The position numbers and the translations under genes are program-made. A stretch of DNA of 64,000 nt from Stropharia rugosoannulata. Its lineage: Eukaryota; Basidiomycota; Agaricomycetes; Agaricales; Strophariaceae. The stretch covers positions 2,170,001 to 2,234,000 of the forward strand of contig JANCIK010000013.1 of NCBI GenBank assembly GCA_028532985.1. Reading direction: 5' to 3'. Each line of letters opens with the position of its first letter. Within the stretch, counting starts at the first letter, position 1. Of the stretch, positions 54,857 to 64,000 are shown one piece after another. The notes below the pieces were generated by a model that worked only from the letters and a program-made list of their open reading frames with translations, did no database searches and was not told the DNA's origin.

Positions 54857-57800
54857 TTACATTGGTATATTGAGAAGTAATTTCACTGTCTTCATATGTG
54901 TCCACATATCTTCATCAATGAAATTGATAACAAGGTATTCATCTCCTGGTGATGAAGGGTCTTCGGCCAGAAGTGCACCCCGAATAATACTGTTTGTGTC
55001 AATAAAGACACTGGCTGATCGATGTCTGCAACATATGCATGTGATTCTTAGATCAGAATCACGTTTCCAGTGCATCTGCAAACAAGGAAGGTCAAATGGC
55101 AATACAAGTGCCATGTAGTGGTCATGACTGTTATATGTGATCTTTAGAATAGAGAGCACCTGTACAAATACACAATGATCAAGGCTGCCAACATTAACCA
55201 ACGCAAAGTCATAGCAAGGTCTTCGATGAAAGGAAGGATTTGCCCAGATGATATGTGTGTTGACATGCCAGTCAACAACAGATTCAAAGAGAACTTTGAC
55301 ATATTGATATGGGGTAACCTTTAATTATGAGCCAATTACTCTGGTATTAGTAGTGTACAATTACCATAAAAATAATAAAATTTGTGCACTGTATATGTGT
55401 CATTGAGCCTAATTGATCCATCTCCAAGTTTGTTTTGAAGAGTGTTGGTGAGTTTTTTTCGAAGATCAGCATAGGCTGCATCACCTGAATGTGACAGTGC
55501 AAGCTTGCCTAATGTGCATGGTTCACAAATTGATCCATGGAACACATGTGCCTGTGGCAACAGATCACTTATGTCCTCTGTGGCACTGGTGTCACTGGCT
55601 TCAGCCTGTTGCATCAGGAAAATCACTTTTTGGAAAAGAGACTTTTTGAGACATCTATGTGTCTCTTGGGAAATTTAGTGTCTTTTTGAGACATCAATAT
55701 GTCTTTTGGTGAATTTTTTGTCTTTTTCATACTTTTAAAGGTCTCCTAGAGACTTTAGGGAAATATGTAATTCTTCCAATGTCTTTTTAGGTCTTTTTAT
55801 GTCTTTTAAAGTCTTTCAATTTTTCTAAGCATTTAAATGTATTGGTGTAATTGTGTAAATCTTTTTATGTCTCTAAAAGATATTAAAAATGTCTCATAAA
55901 GTGTATTAAAAAGCTACAAAAAGACTCAAAAAGACATTTAAAGACATAAGAACCTAGGAAAAAATTGACTTATGAATAGCTATTATCAACTATTACTTGT
56001 AATCTACATTGTAAATCTTATATAAAATACATCTGAACATGACTAAATTCAATGACTTGTGATGTAATAAATTAATGTGGTCTAGAGCATTACCATCATA
56101 TTTGACCTGCAGTGAGTCTATATACACAGGCACATGGTGTAGGAGAAAGTATGCTGGTTTTAAGTCATGCATGAAGCTGTTGTTTCAATTCCTGGCAAAT
56201 GCAAATTATTTCCACAACATAAGTTCCTCTTCCCATTGTCCCCAAGTTAATGTGATGGTTTATTTGCCATTGTATGTTTATGTAATGTGCTGACTAATAT
56301 AGTTACTTCATGACAAATCTTAAGTACAATTTAAATATACCTAATTACCTACTTACTAATACACTTACAAATACAATCTAATCTATGTAGTAGTGATTTG
56401 GCTAAGATGAGGTCATGTTTTTAATGTTTTTATAAAGCAAAAATGTGACATTAAAAGACATTTAGAGACATCTAGAGACATTATGAACACATAAAAAGAC
56501 ATTAAAGAGACTCCCAGAGACATAAAAAAAGTCTTTAAAAGTTTGATACCTGGAGACTTTGCTTTAAAAGTCTCCTAGAGACCCAGGTCTCCTGGGGTCT
56601 TTTTAAGTCTTTTTAAGTCTTTTTAAAAATTTAAAAGACTTTTTTCAAAAAAGTCTTTTTCCTGATGTGATCTTTGGCCATTTCTGTTACTGAGTTGTGA
56701 AGAGTAATGTCTGAGTGTATAAGAGTCGAGATGACATCCATTTTGTTTACTGCAAGGACCTGTTGGTTTAAAAATTTAGTTGAGGATTACAAAATTTAAT
56801 TGAATGTTGGTCTGATACTTCCCTGCTTTGCAACATCTTTGAAATTTGTATGCCTTTGGTAGTATTTCTTAAGTGGCCCATTTGCTTTCTCACTCGGTTT
56901 TGTATTGTAGTTGCGTGTAACACCTTTGTCAATAATGTCTTGGAACATGTGCTGATGTAAGTGAAGTTTGGGAAAGTCCCATGTTTTCTTAACATTGGAT
57001 GTTACATCCAAATATTCCTATTTTAAACATACAGAAAGTTGTTAGTAAAATGTGCTGAAGATACAAGGTTTGGTTAAGGATTAATAAGATTACCTTTAGT
57101 ACAATTTCGAAGTTCTTTAGCTCTTGCTGTCCATCTGATATTGTTGTTGCCATGTGCACAGTCAAGCCGGAGTACATGTCCAATTCCAAGTAGCTACAGA
57201 TGACCTTTAACAATACATATCCCTCTCTAGAGTACTCATGACTTGTTGGATCGTCTTTGATGGCATAGTGTGACGTTGAATCATGTTTAAATGAGCTGAC
57301 AGCAGCAAAAATAAAGACCTAATAATGCATACAAAGTTTTTTAGTTAGCAATGTAGTGACAATAGCTACAAAAGTGTCAATACTTTGGATAGATCTTTGT
57401 ATTTTGTTCTATCAGCAAATTCTCCTGTTGTTGCCAGGGATTTAAAGTGGTTAAGTCCACTCCAAGGAGGAATCTTGTCAAGTCTATTAAACTATGAGTT
57501 AGTACATATTTAGAGATTTGTGCTGGTGTGCTCATGCTTTGTCAATGCTCTCATCTGTAGAGCACCCATGTGCTTCTTTTAGGATGCATTTTACCTCTTC
57601 CAATAAGTGATCAGACCAAAGCCCACTATGATAAGCATGCAATTGGTCCCAAGATATTGCTAGGTGTAAGTCAGTCCCCTTGAGACTCCAGAACACATTC
57701 TATTAAGCCCACATACTTGACATCAATACTTCATAATAAGGTGGCATAAATAAATGAAATCTGACTTTAACATCATGTAGACCAAACGATTTCAGAAAGG

Positions 57801-59870
57801 TCTCACTGTCCATTTTGCTCAGCTGTTGTGCAGTTTCCCATATCTCCTCCATCCTTGCAAGGGTATGGCACTCATACTGTTTTGAAAGATTGGGAATTTC
57901 TTTCTTTGGAACAAGACATATAGGACATGGAAACTTTGCCTTGCCACCTCGAATCAGTGATATCATTGCCCTAATTTGGTAATAATAGCCAATTAGATGT
58001 TTATGGAAGATCAGATTATAAATAACTTGTATGCACTGTTCTTCATAATCTGCAAAGATAATTATTACATAGGGGAATATTTGACAGGTAACACCATCCC
58101 CACATGCAATCATGCAACCAAACTCAGCATGCTGTTCAATTGACTCAATTATGTGTTTGAAAGCTGTATGCCAGACTACACATTTGATATTGACAAAGCT
58201 TTTCTTTTTTGTAGTCTCAGCACTGTCTTCTGGCCAGGAGAGTTTGATAAAAAATTACAGTGTCATTATATATTAATAATCAGACTACTGTATTAACTCA
58301 CAATTGGTAACCATCCAATTAGTCTTCCACCTCCAACTCCAGTACCATTTCGAATAGAGATAGGGAGGTTTGCACAATGCACAAGGACAGGATAACCCTT
58401 CTCTGTCCCAAATGAGGAAAGCCATGTTTTGTCTGCATAGAGTATAAGGCAAAAGGGTAAAGCATTATGCGGAAGCTTGTCCTGTGGTAATATTGTTGAA
58501 TTAAAATATTGACAAAATTCAATGTACCGTATAATGTTTACATACCTGAATAGACCACCATCTATTGGCAGTCCATGGCTCGTCAAAGAATTGCTCAAAT
58601 ATTTCTCCATTAAATTTGAAGAGATGCTTGGCACTCCAGTGAAACTCGCGGATGAGTATCTTGTCTGTAAGTAACTCAGTGCACCAGTCCCAAAGCAGAC
58701 AGTACCACACATCATAACTGAGTTCCTGTTCATTATACATTATAGGGAATGTTCTCTTGACAAACTAATACACCAGAATAGTAAGGTAATTAGTTTGTGT
58801 GTTGTCTGAATCTTAACATAAGTGTAATACTATGTACCCCAATATCCCGAGTCTCGCATGCATGCTCCCACATTGTGGCAAGGTCAGACTGACTTCTTAG
58901 AGTTAATGGAACATTGCTGTTAGGGAAGCTGGATGGCATGTATTCCATGGTAGAGCCCAAATGAGATGTCACTGCAGTGTTTATGACTGAAAATATGCAA
59001 TCAGTTTGTGCAGCATTCATGTGTGTATCTAAAATGACTTCAGCAAGGTCAAAGTCTAAGCGTGTGGCAAATGGACACCATAGGCGGTTGGGATCATTGA
59101 CAGTGTTTTCAGAATTATTATCCATGTTTGCAACAACAGTGTTAGACTCAGAGATAGCCATGGCACGGACATACTCTTCTGTTATATCTGTTTCGGTTGC
59201 ATTGCAGTAGTCTTCGAAGGCATATACTTGCGGCTTGCAGTGAGCAGATGGATGATATTCAATGCATATATTGTTAAGCTCTGCATGGGACCCAGAAATT
59301 TCAGCAGTTATTGGCATGATCTATATTGTCAGTTAATGTGTGTTTAATCATGTAGAATTTAGACTAACCAAGTCTGCTGTAATGTCATTTTCCATTATGT
59401 CTATGCTTGAATTAAGGTCGAATTCATTGTTGCTATTATCAGATCCTGACTCGGATACAGATGGAGCATTGTCATTGTCATCCGAACCTTCCAGCAATAA
59501 TGATGTGTTAAGAGACTGTTGGTGGTGGAGCTGGTTGGTGTTGACATGCTCACCATAATACTCAGCAGTGTTAATATTTCCTTCTGCCACTGAGTCAACT
59601 GCCAATTAGACATTAAGAAATAAAAATCAGACAGGCCAGGTACACATTATGACAATGATTGTTATGTTCCATACCTAAGACTAATCCAGGTAATTCATAT
59701 CTATCATGAAAAACATTCTGCTCCGAATGTAAAGTGCCACCTGTGTTGTCCTGGAGATCTGGTGGCCGGTCCTTGCAGTAGTGTTTCTTGTGAGATGAAA
59801 TACTGTGTGAGTTAAATAATTTGCCACAGAACTGGCAAGGCAGCATCTTGGGCTTTAATTGAGTGATCAT
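54857..59870 (-). pseudogene. Plavaka transposase (CACTA-related), interrupted
   Basis: Multi-exon minus-strand gene. Exon 1 (from 59870) has a C2H2-like finger, CQFCGKLF...SHKKHYC. Later exons show FDEPWTANRWWSIQ, the strong Plavaka signature FCLILYADKTWLSSFGTEK with GGGRLIGWLPIV, ADYEEQCIQ, FPCPICLVPK, LHAYHSGLW, and FPKLHLHQHMF...GVTRNYNTKPSEKANGPLK. The C-terminal part (KLGDGSIRLNDTYTV, FIDTNSIIRGALL) ends at 54857. Introns of 45-70 nt fit GT-AG sites. A CATCAGG element (55612-56667) splits one exon; otherwise I see no certain nonsense codon. Plavaka belongs to the CMC group, members of which can make 2-bp target duplications. Confidence 0.85.
55612..56667 (-). mobile_element. CATCAGG element 4, inside a Plavaka exon
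   Basis: 1056 bp, opposite orientation to the other three; ends CATCAGGAAAATCAC and GTCTTTTTCCTGATG, flanked by TG duplications (55610-55611 and 56668-56669). Ignoring the element and one duplicate, the Plavaka frame reads straight from TEMAKD into QQAEASDTS. The tRNA-like core is on the plus strand at about 56129-56198, with A-box TGGTGTAGGAG and B-box-like GTTTCAATTCC 35 bases apart. Confidence 0.92.
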
Positions 59871-60838
59871 TATTGTTGGTCAAGTAGTTAGGTGCAAAAC
59901 AAATTGGGGTGAGTGTACAATGATTTTTAAATCAAACCTTGACTGCCTTAAATACAGCTAGTTAAATTCTAGCACTTCTTTAGTTTAACTATTGCACTTC
60001 TACATGAGAGTCTAGCTGATATGCCACAGTATGCCCTGCTTTACATTTACATTCTCCAGTCTAGATGCCTTCTAAAGCCCAATAAATAGACTAATAGATA
60101 TCTGAACTTTGAAGTGCATACATATAGAGTTTCCTATACATTGCACATTTTAAAGCCCAATAATAAATAAAATAAATAAATAGGCTTTGGAATATGTACA
60201 TATAGAGTTTTGCTACACATTGTGTATTCCAAAGCCTAATAAATACCATTATATTCAGACATGGGAAGGGCTGGCACATTGGACACAGACTAGCCATAAT
60301 ATGGAAAGTTCCAACATATATTTTATTCTTCTCAAAGGGGAATCTCCACTATGGGACCAGTATTAACTAAAGTGCACCTAAAGTCTCTTCTAGTATAAAT
60401 GTTTGAATAATGTATACCGGCATCCCTACTGTTCTAGCAATTTAATGTAACTAGAAGAAGTCTCGGTTACTATTAATTCCCACATGTATTAATTTCTAGT
60501 CAAGAATAAACAAAGCATCTGGAAGGACTACAAGCTATTAGACGCCTTGTGAATGGATGCTGTACATATCTGATTAGACACCCATTGAGCACCTGCTGCC
60601 CATGGCCTGTAAGGAAACAACATGGGAAATGGACTTTGGCTCCCATTCATCCAAATACATTTGTCTTTTTCCAGCTCCAGAACAGAGGGGTTCTCTATTT
60701 AACTATACTAAATACTTTAGAATATATATAATATTACCTATGTAGAATCTCAGATAATACTGGTTCCATACTGAGCAGCTATGAGTAGATATAGATGTGC
60801 CATATGCGCTCTCAAAGACTGTGAGATAGTATCACATG
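59871..60838. repeat. Plavaka upstream region with duplicated hairpin
   Basis: No gene. 60181-60238 is a hairpin with 14-bp arms TAGGCTTTGGAATA/TATTCCAAAGCCTA around ACATATAGAGTTT; a decayed copy lies just before it (about 60105-60160, CATATAGAGTTT in the loop again). Possibly a small tandem MITE relic. Confidence 0.4.
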
Positions 60839-61078
60839 ATGCACCAATGGACTGATCAAAGAAGAGATTTGATCATGGTCTATGTTCGCGATAGGCCACG
60901 CCTCCACGTGCACACAGGCCTTGGCCTCTGGCCTTGTAAAGCACTAACATCCACTCGAAGGCCTAAAGCGCTTTATAGACTTTTTATCCCTTTTCTGTCT
61001 TTCCTCATTTACATTTACAGCCATGGCCACTCACCACTAGATAGTATATATACCATACTTTGCTCCATGTTTTTCTTC

Positions 61079-61166
61079 GTGTCTTCACTTTTATATCACT
61101 CACATAGCTCGTTAGGTTCGAGTTCCTCATGTCTTCACTTTTATATCACTCACATAGCTTGTTAGG
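61079..61166 (+). repeat. Tandem repeat upstream of DIRS-like gag
   Basis: TGTCTTCACTTTTATATCACTCACATAGCTYGTTAGG-like unit occurs twice (61080 and 61130), about 50 bp apart. It lies in the presumed leader or terminal repeat of the element that follows. Confidence 0.7.
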
Positions 61167-61329
61167 CTCCATACAGAGCCGAGTTTCTCTCTTTTCAATT
61201 CCAAAAAATAACAAGCTTCCACCCCTTGAGCGCACGGCTCAAGGTCGCTTTAAACCCCGAGTGAAGACTCCCCAAGTTCCACCTGCTGAGCAGCATCAGA
61301 ACGTGCCACCCTCTTTTTTCAGTGAAGAG

Positions 61330-62286
61330 ATGTCATCCATCCCCGAAATACCTGAGGAAACTCAGCAACAATCAGGCATTCCTGGCCCGGCTACACTGTC
61401 CCCCGGATCCATGCATGCCATCCTGCAGTTGATGCAGTTTGTCATCACTCCCGAAACCCTGTCGTTACTGCTTCAGCAGATAACTGGTCAATCTGCCACC
61501 ACCCGTGCTGCCCCCGGAAGTCAACCACAGGCGGGGCCGCCACTGCCTGTCCGTCCCCCTCCGTTTGTGGGAACCACAGACTCTTTGCACACACCTGGTA
61601 CGTCGCTGTTTGACTTGTTTCCCCAGATAGATGAGGGTGTCATCATGGATATTGCCCGGCATCAATTCAAACCTATGGACCTCTGGAAGTTGGACCCACA
61701 GGCTCGGCTAAAGGACTCGGAGCAGCGGGCAAATATAGAACTGGAAGGTGGTCACCTTACTGCAGCACCCTGCACTGGTTCTGTGAAGGTCTTCCCGTCC
61801 CTGTCATCCGTCATTGAACCTCTCCATAAATTCTTTGAGGTTCTCATTGCTCACGCAGCAACCTGTGGCGGGGATGCCACAGCAGTCGCAATCATTTCAC
61901 GAGGGGCATTGGCATACTCTACACATCTCTCCGAGTTTAATCGCAAGTTTGAATGGTCAGCCATATTGGCTTACCATATTGCCTTTTTCTTGGAACATTG
62001 TTGGGACATGGAACACAGGACTTACTCAGGCTGGTTAGCAAAAGACAGCACTTTGATGACCGAACATCTTTTCGGGCACCATCGCTCCAACTGTCATCCC
62101 GATTCCTCCAAGCCTTCTTGCAAATCAGTTCATAGCTCCAGCAGTGCAAGCCCGGCTACGCAAACTTGCTGGCAGTTTAACAAAGGCAACTGTACCACCA
62201 CACTGTGTCCAAATGGCCGCATTCACAAATGCCAAAAGTGTGATGCTTCTGGTCATGGCACATCCACTTGCACCAAGGCCACTTAA
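61330..62286 (+). CDS. DIRS/Ngaro-like Gag protein
   Basis: MSSIPEIPEETQQQSGIPG at 61330 (an in-frame ATG at 61129 would add 67 residues). Pro-rich N-terminus, then a capsid-like helical region (VIEPLHKFFEVLIAHAATC, SEFNRKFEWSAILAYHIAFF) and a C-terminal Cys/His cluster, CWQFNKGNC...LCPNGRIHKCQKC...GH...C, of the kind found in Gag of DIRS-order retrotransposons. The frame is intact (318 residues). The RT frame follows 27 bases downstream in another frame. Confidence 0.75.
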   Translation: MSSIPEIPEETQQQSGIPGPATLSPGSMHAILQLMQFVITPETLSLLLQQITGQSATTRAAPGSQPQAGPPLPVRPPPFVGTTDSLHTPGTSLFDLFPQIDEGVIMDIARHQFKPMDLWKLDPQARLKDSEQRANIELEGGHLTAAPCTGSVKVFPSLSSVIEPLHKFFEVLIAHAATCGGDATAVAIISRGALAYSTHLSEFNRKFEWSAILAYHIAFFLEHCWDMEHRTYSGWLAKDSTLMTEHLFGHHRSNCHPDSSKPSCKSVHSSSSASPATQTCWQFNKGNCTTTLCPNGRIHKCQKCDASGHGTSTCTKAT

Positions 62287-62313
62287 GGGTGTGGCAGAGC
62301 GGGCCACTCAAAG

Positions 62314-63426
62314 TTGCCCTCGCTGTCTGTGGCTTGCTCTAGCCCTCCCCCTCATTCCGGTTCCCTTTTGCCCTTGGTACCTAGCTCTACGGACTTTAAT
62401 CTACCTCATGCCCTTCAATTCCCACCCTCTGTTTCTCTGCCTCCTCTACGACCTAATACCGACCCCCGATGTAATTATCCTATTCCAAATCTATCTGCAC
62501 AATACCAGCCCATTTTATCACCTCTCAAACCTGCTGCATGGGCACATTTCATGGCCGACTATCCAGACAAAGTGTTTGTCTCAACATTGCTGCAAATAAT
62601 CAATTACAGTGCCTCCATTGGCTTCTCTGGTGTCTCCTCCTCATGCACTGTCCGCAATCTCAAATCAGCATTTGATTATCCCCAATTTGTCACTGATTCC
62701 ATTGCAATGCTTCTTGACAATAACCAGGCGCACAGCCCCTACTCAACGCCGCCTTTTGATCAGCTCCGATGCTCACCTATTGGTGTTGTTGCTCGTAAAC
62801 ACAACCTGTCTAAACTCCGCATAATAAATCACCTGTCCTGGCCCCGGGGCACTTCTGTCAATGATGGGATTCCCGACTCGGAGGCCTCCATCGTTTATGA
62901 TGGTTTTGAGCGTGCTATTTCTGACCTATTGCGCTCAGGGCCTAGCTCTACTATGGCCAAATTAGATCTCAAGGACGCATTTCGGCACATACCCATCTGC
63001 GCTGCTGATTGGCACCATATGGGGTTCACATGGAATGCACAATTCTATTATTGTGTAGTCCTGATGTTTGGGTTATGCTTTGCACCTTATATTTTTAATA
63101 TGTTTGCAGAAGCCTTGCACTGGATAATCCAATGACATATTCCTGCTCGTCTGCAGCACTATCTCGACAATTTCTTGCTGATGTTTTCCCCGGGTACCAG
63201 CCCAACATCCAGCAGTGCGGCTACAGAGTGGGTCATGGGCCTGGGAGAAGCACTGGGGCTGCGTTTCCAGGACTCGAAAACAGTGTGGCCAACTACATGC
63301 ATCGAGTTTCTTGGCCTGGAGTTAGACTCGGTGGCCATGGAGGCTCGCCTACCAATGGATAAATTAGCCTTCCTCCAAGACTTACTTCTCTCTTGGAAAT
63401 CACGGCATATAACCTCTCTTCGCGAA
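62314..63426 (+). pseudogene. DIRS/Ngaro-like reverse transcriptase, broken and truncated
   Basis: RT motifs: KLRIINHLSWPRGTSVNDGI, MAKLDLKDAFRHIPI (first catalytic Asp), VLMFGLCFAPYIFNMFAEA and QHYLDNFLLMFSPG, where the usual YLDD is YLDN. TGA at 63133-63135 sits where Arg (CGA) would be expected and the same frame continues beyond it. RNase H start (FLGLEL, RLPMDKLAFL) follows and is cut at 63426. No tyrosine recombinase or terminal repeats remain in the window. Confidence 0.78.
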
Positions 63427-64000
63427 CATCACGAAAAAGACTTTTGATCGGAGGGCACTTTAGGAAAGTGCGATCAGATCATCAATTGATGGGGCCTTTA
63501 ACTACTTTAGGATGTCATGAGATGCCTTGGCATGTCCTGGCATGCCCTGGCATGCTTTGAATTTCCATGCAACGTGGGGAAATAAAGCCAGCTTGAATGA
63601 CTTTTCCCACCTTCATTGTTGATTTTCAAACATTAAAATTATACACATTATGTAGGTGACATGCCCATTCAAGTACTTCAAATAGTGCGATAATTTGATT
63701 ATGTAAGCCTATCCAATATCGCACTAAGTCGACTAAGTCCTCTAAGTTCACTTGCACTTCACTCTCATGTTCCCCACTCCCCTTCCTCAACTTTTCTTGT
63801 ATGCTTAGGCTCTACTCTACTCAGGCAGTCCTTGGTGGCTGCTACCTTGTTAGATCTGGTCTAAAGCTTGGGTTTATGTCAGGAGGGCAAATGTGGATGG
63901 AATAGGCCCATCCCTATAGAGATTGCTATATATCGTCGGAACGGTTTACCGCATTATAAAACGGTTTTTTGGTCCGTCTTTAGCTCATTTATATGTTTCT
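63427..64000 (+). mobile_element. Possible start of a CATCA-ended element related to the CATCAGG family
   Basis: The RT frame is cut where CATCACGAAAAAGACTTTTG begins, matching 19 of the first 20 bases of the CATCAGG elements 2 and 3. After that the sequence differs: TTAGGAAAGTGCGATC words, then CTTGGCATGTCCTGGCATGCCCTGGCATGC near 63530, and AATATCGCACTAAG near 63716 that could pair with earlier GTGCGAT words. The other end is outside the window. No coding frame seen. Confidence 0.45.

Overview
The window looks like a transposon island from a basidiomycete fungus, most likely an Agaricomycete. The evidence is the mixture of families (KDZ and Plavaka transposases, a Tad1/I-type LINE, fungal Copia, a DIRS-order reverse transcriptase, Tc1), genes cut by many 45-65 nt GT-AG introns, and lineage-type hypothetical proteins. 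I see no rRNA, tRNA or CRISPR and no clear host housekeeping gene. Almost everything is a mobile element, a relic, or a gene riding in one.

Layout. 1-13208: tandem array of one dead Copia element (three internal regions, five 204-bp LTRs, two identical spacers). 13209-16597: 5'-truncated LINE with an open RT-RNase H frame and poly(A). 16598-23650: a second, diverged Copia on the minus strand that turns back on itself in a 2-kb-armed palindrome and ends in an LTR split by a CATCAGG element. 23651-31561: KDZ transposon with a broken transposase and an intact partner gene, both minus strand, also hit by a CATCAGG element. 31562-43740: block of large LTRs (one a solo LTR with a 4-bp target duplication), iteron-like repeats, and a plus-strand cluster of small intron-containing genes saturated with a CCGCTGAG-like motif. 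43755-45013: truncated hypothetical gene. 45772-50000: fold-back element, AT-rich repeats and an intact Tc1/IS630 transposon. 52315-59870: Plavaka transposase gene and a partner hypothetical gene, minus strand, hit by a fourth CATCAGG element. 61079-63426: DIRS/Ngaro-like gag and RT, truncated by another element end at 63427.

The most interesting signal is a family of about 0.94-1.06 kb elements with perfect CATCAGG/CCTGATG ends, AAAAAGAC-rich subterminal repeats and a 2-bp target duplication of varying sequence. There are four complete copies. One split LTR has known empty sites in this same window, which fixes the ends to the base. Two copies interrupt transposase exons and one interrupts a cluster gene; in all three, subtracting the element plus one 2-bp duplication leaves a continuous reading frame. 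All copies keep a tRNA-like core with Pol III A-box and B-box matches. A second candidate for novelty is the motif-saturated gene cluster at 33.4-39.3 kb.

All family names come from motif recognition by eye. No search was run, and exon boundaries are read from splice consensus only.
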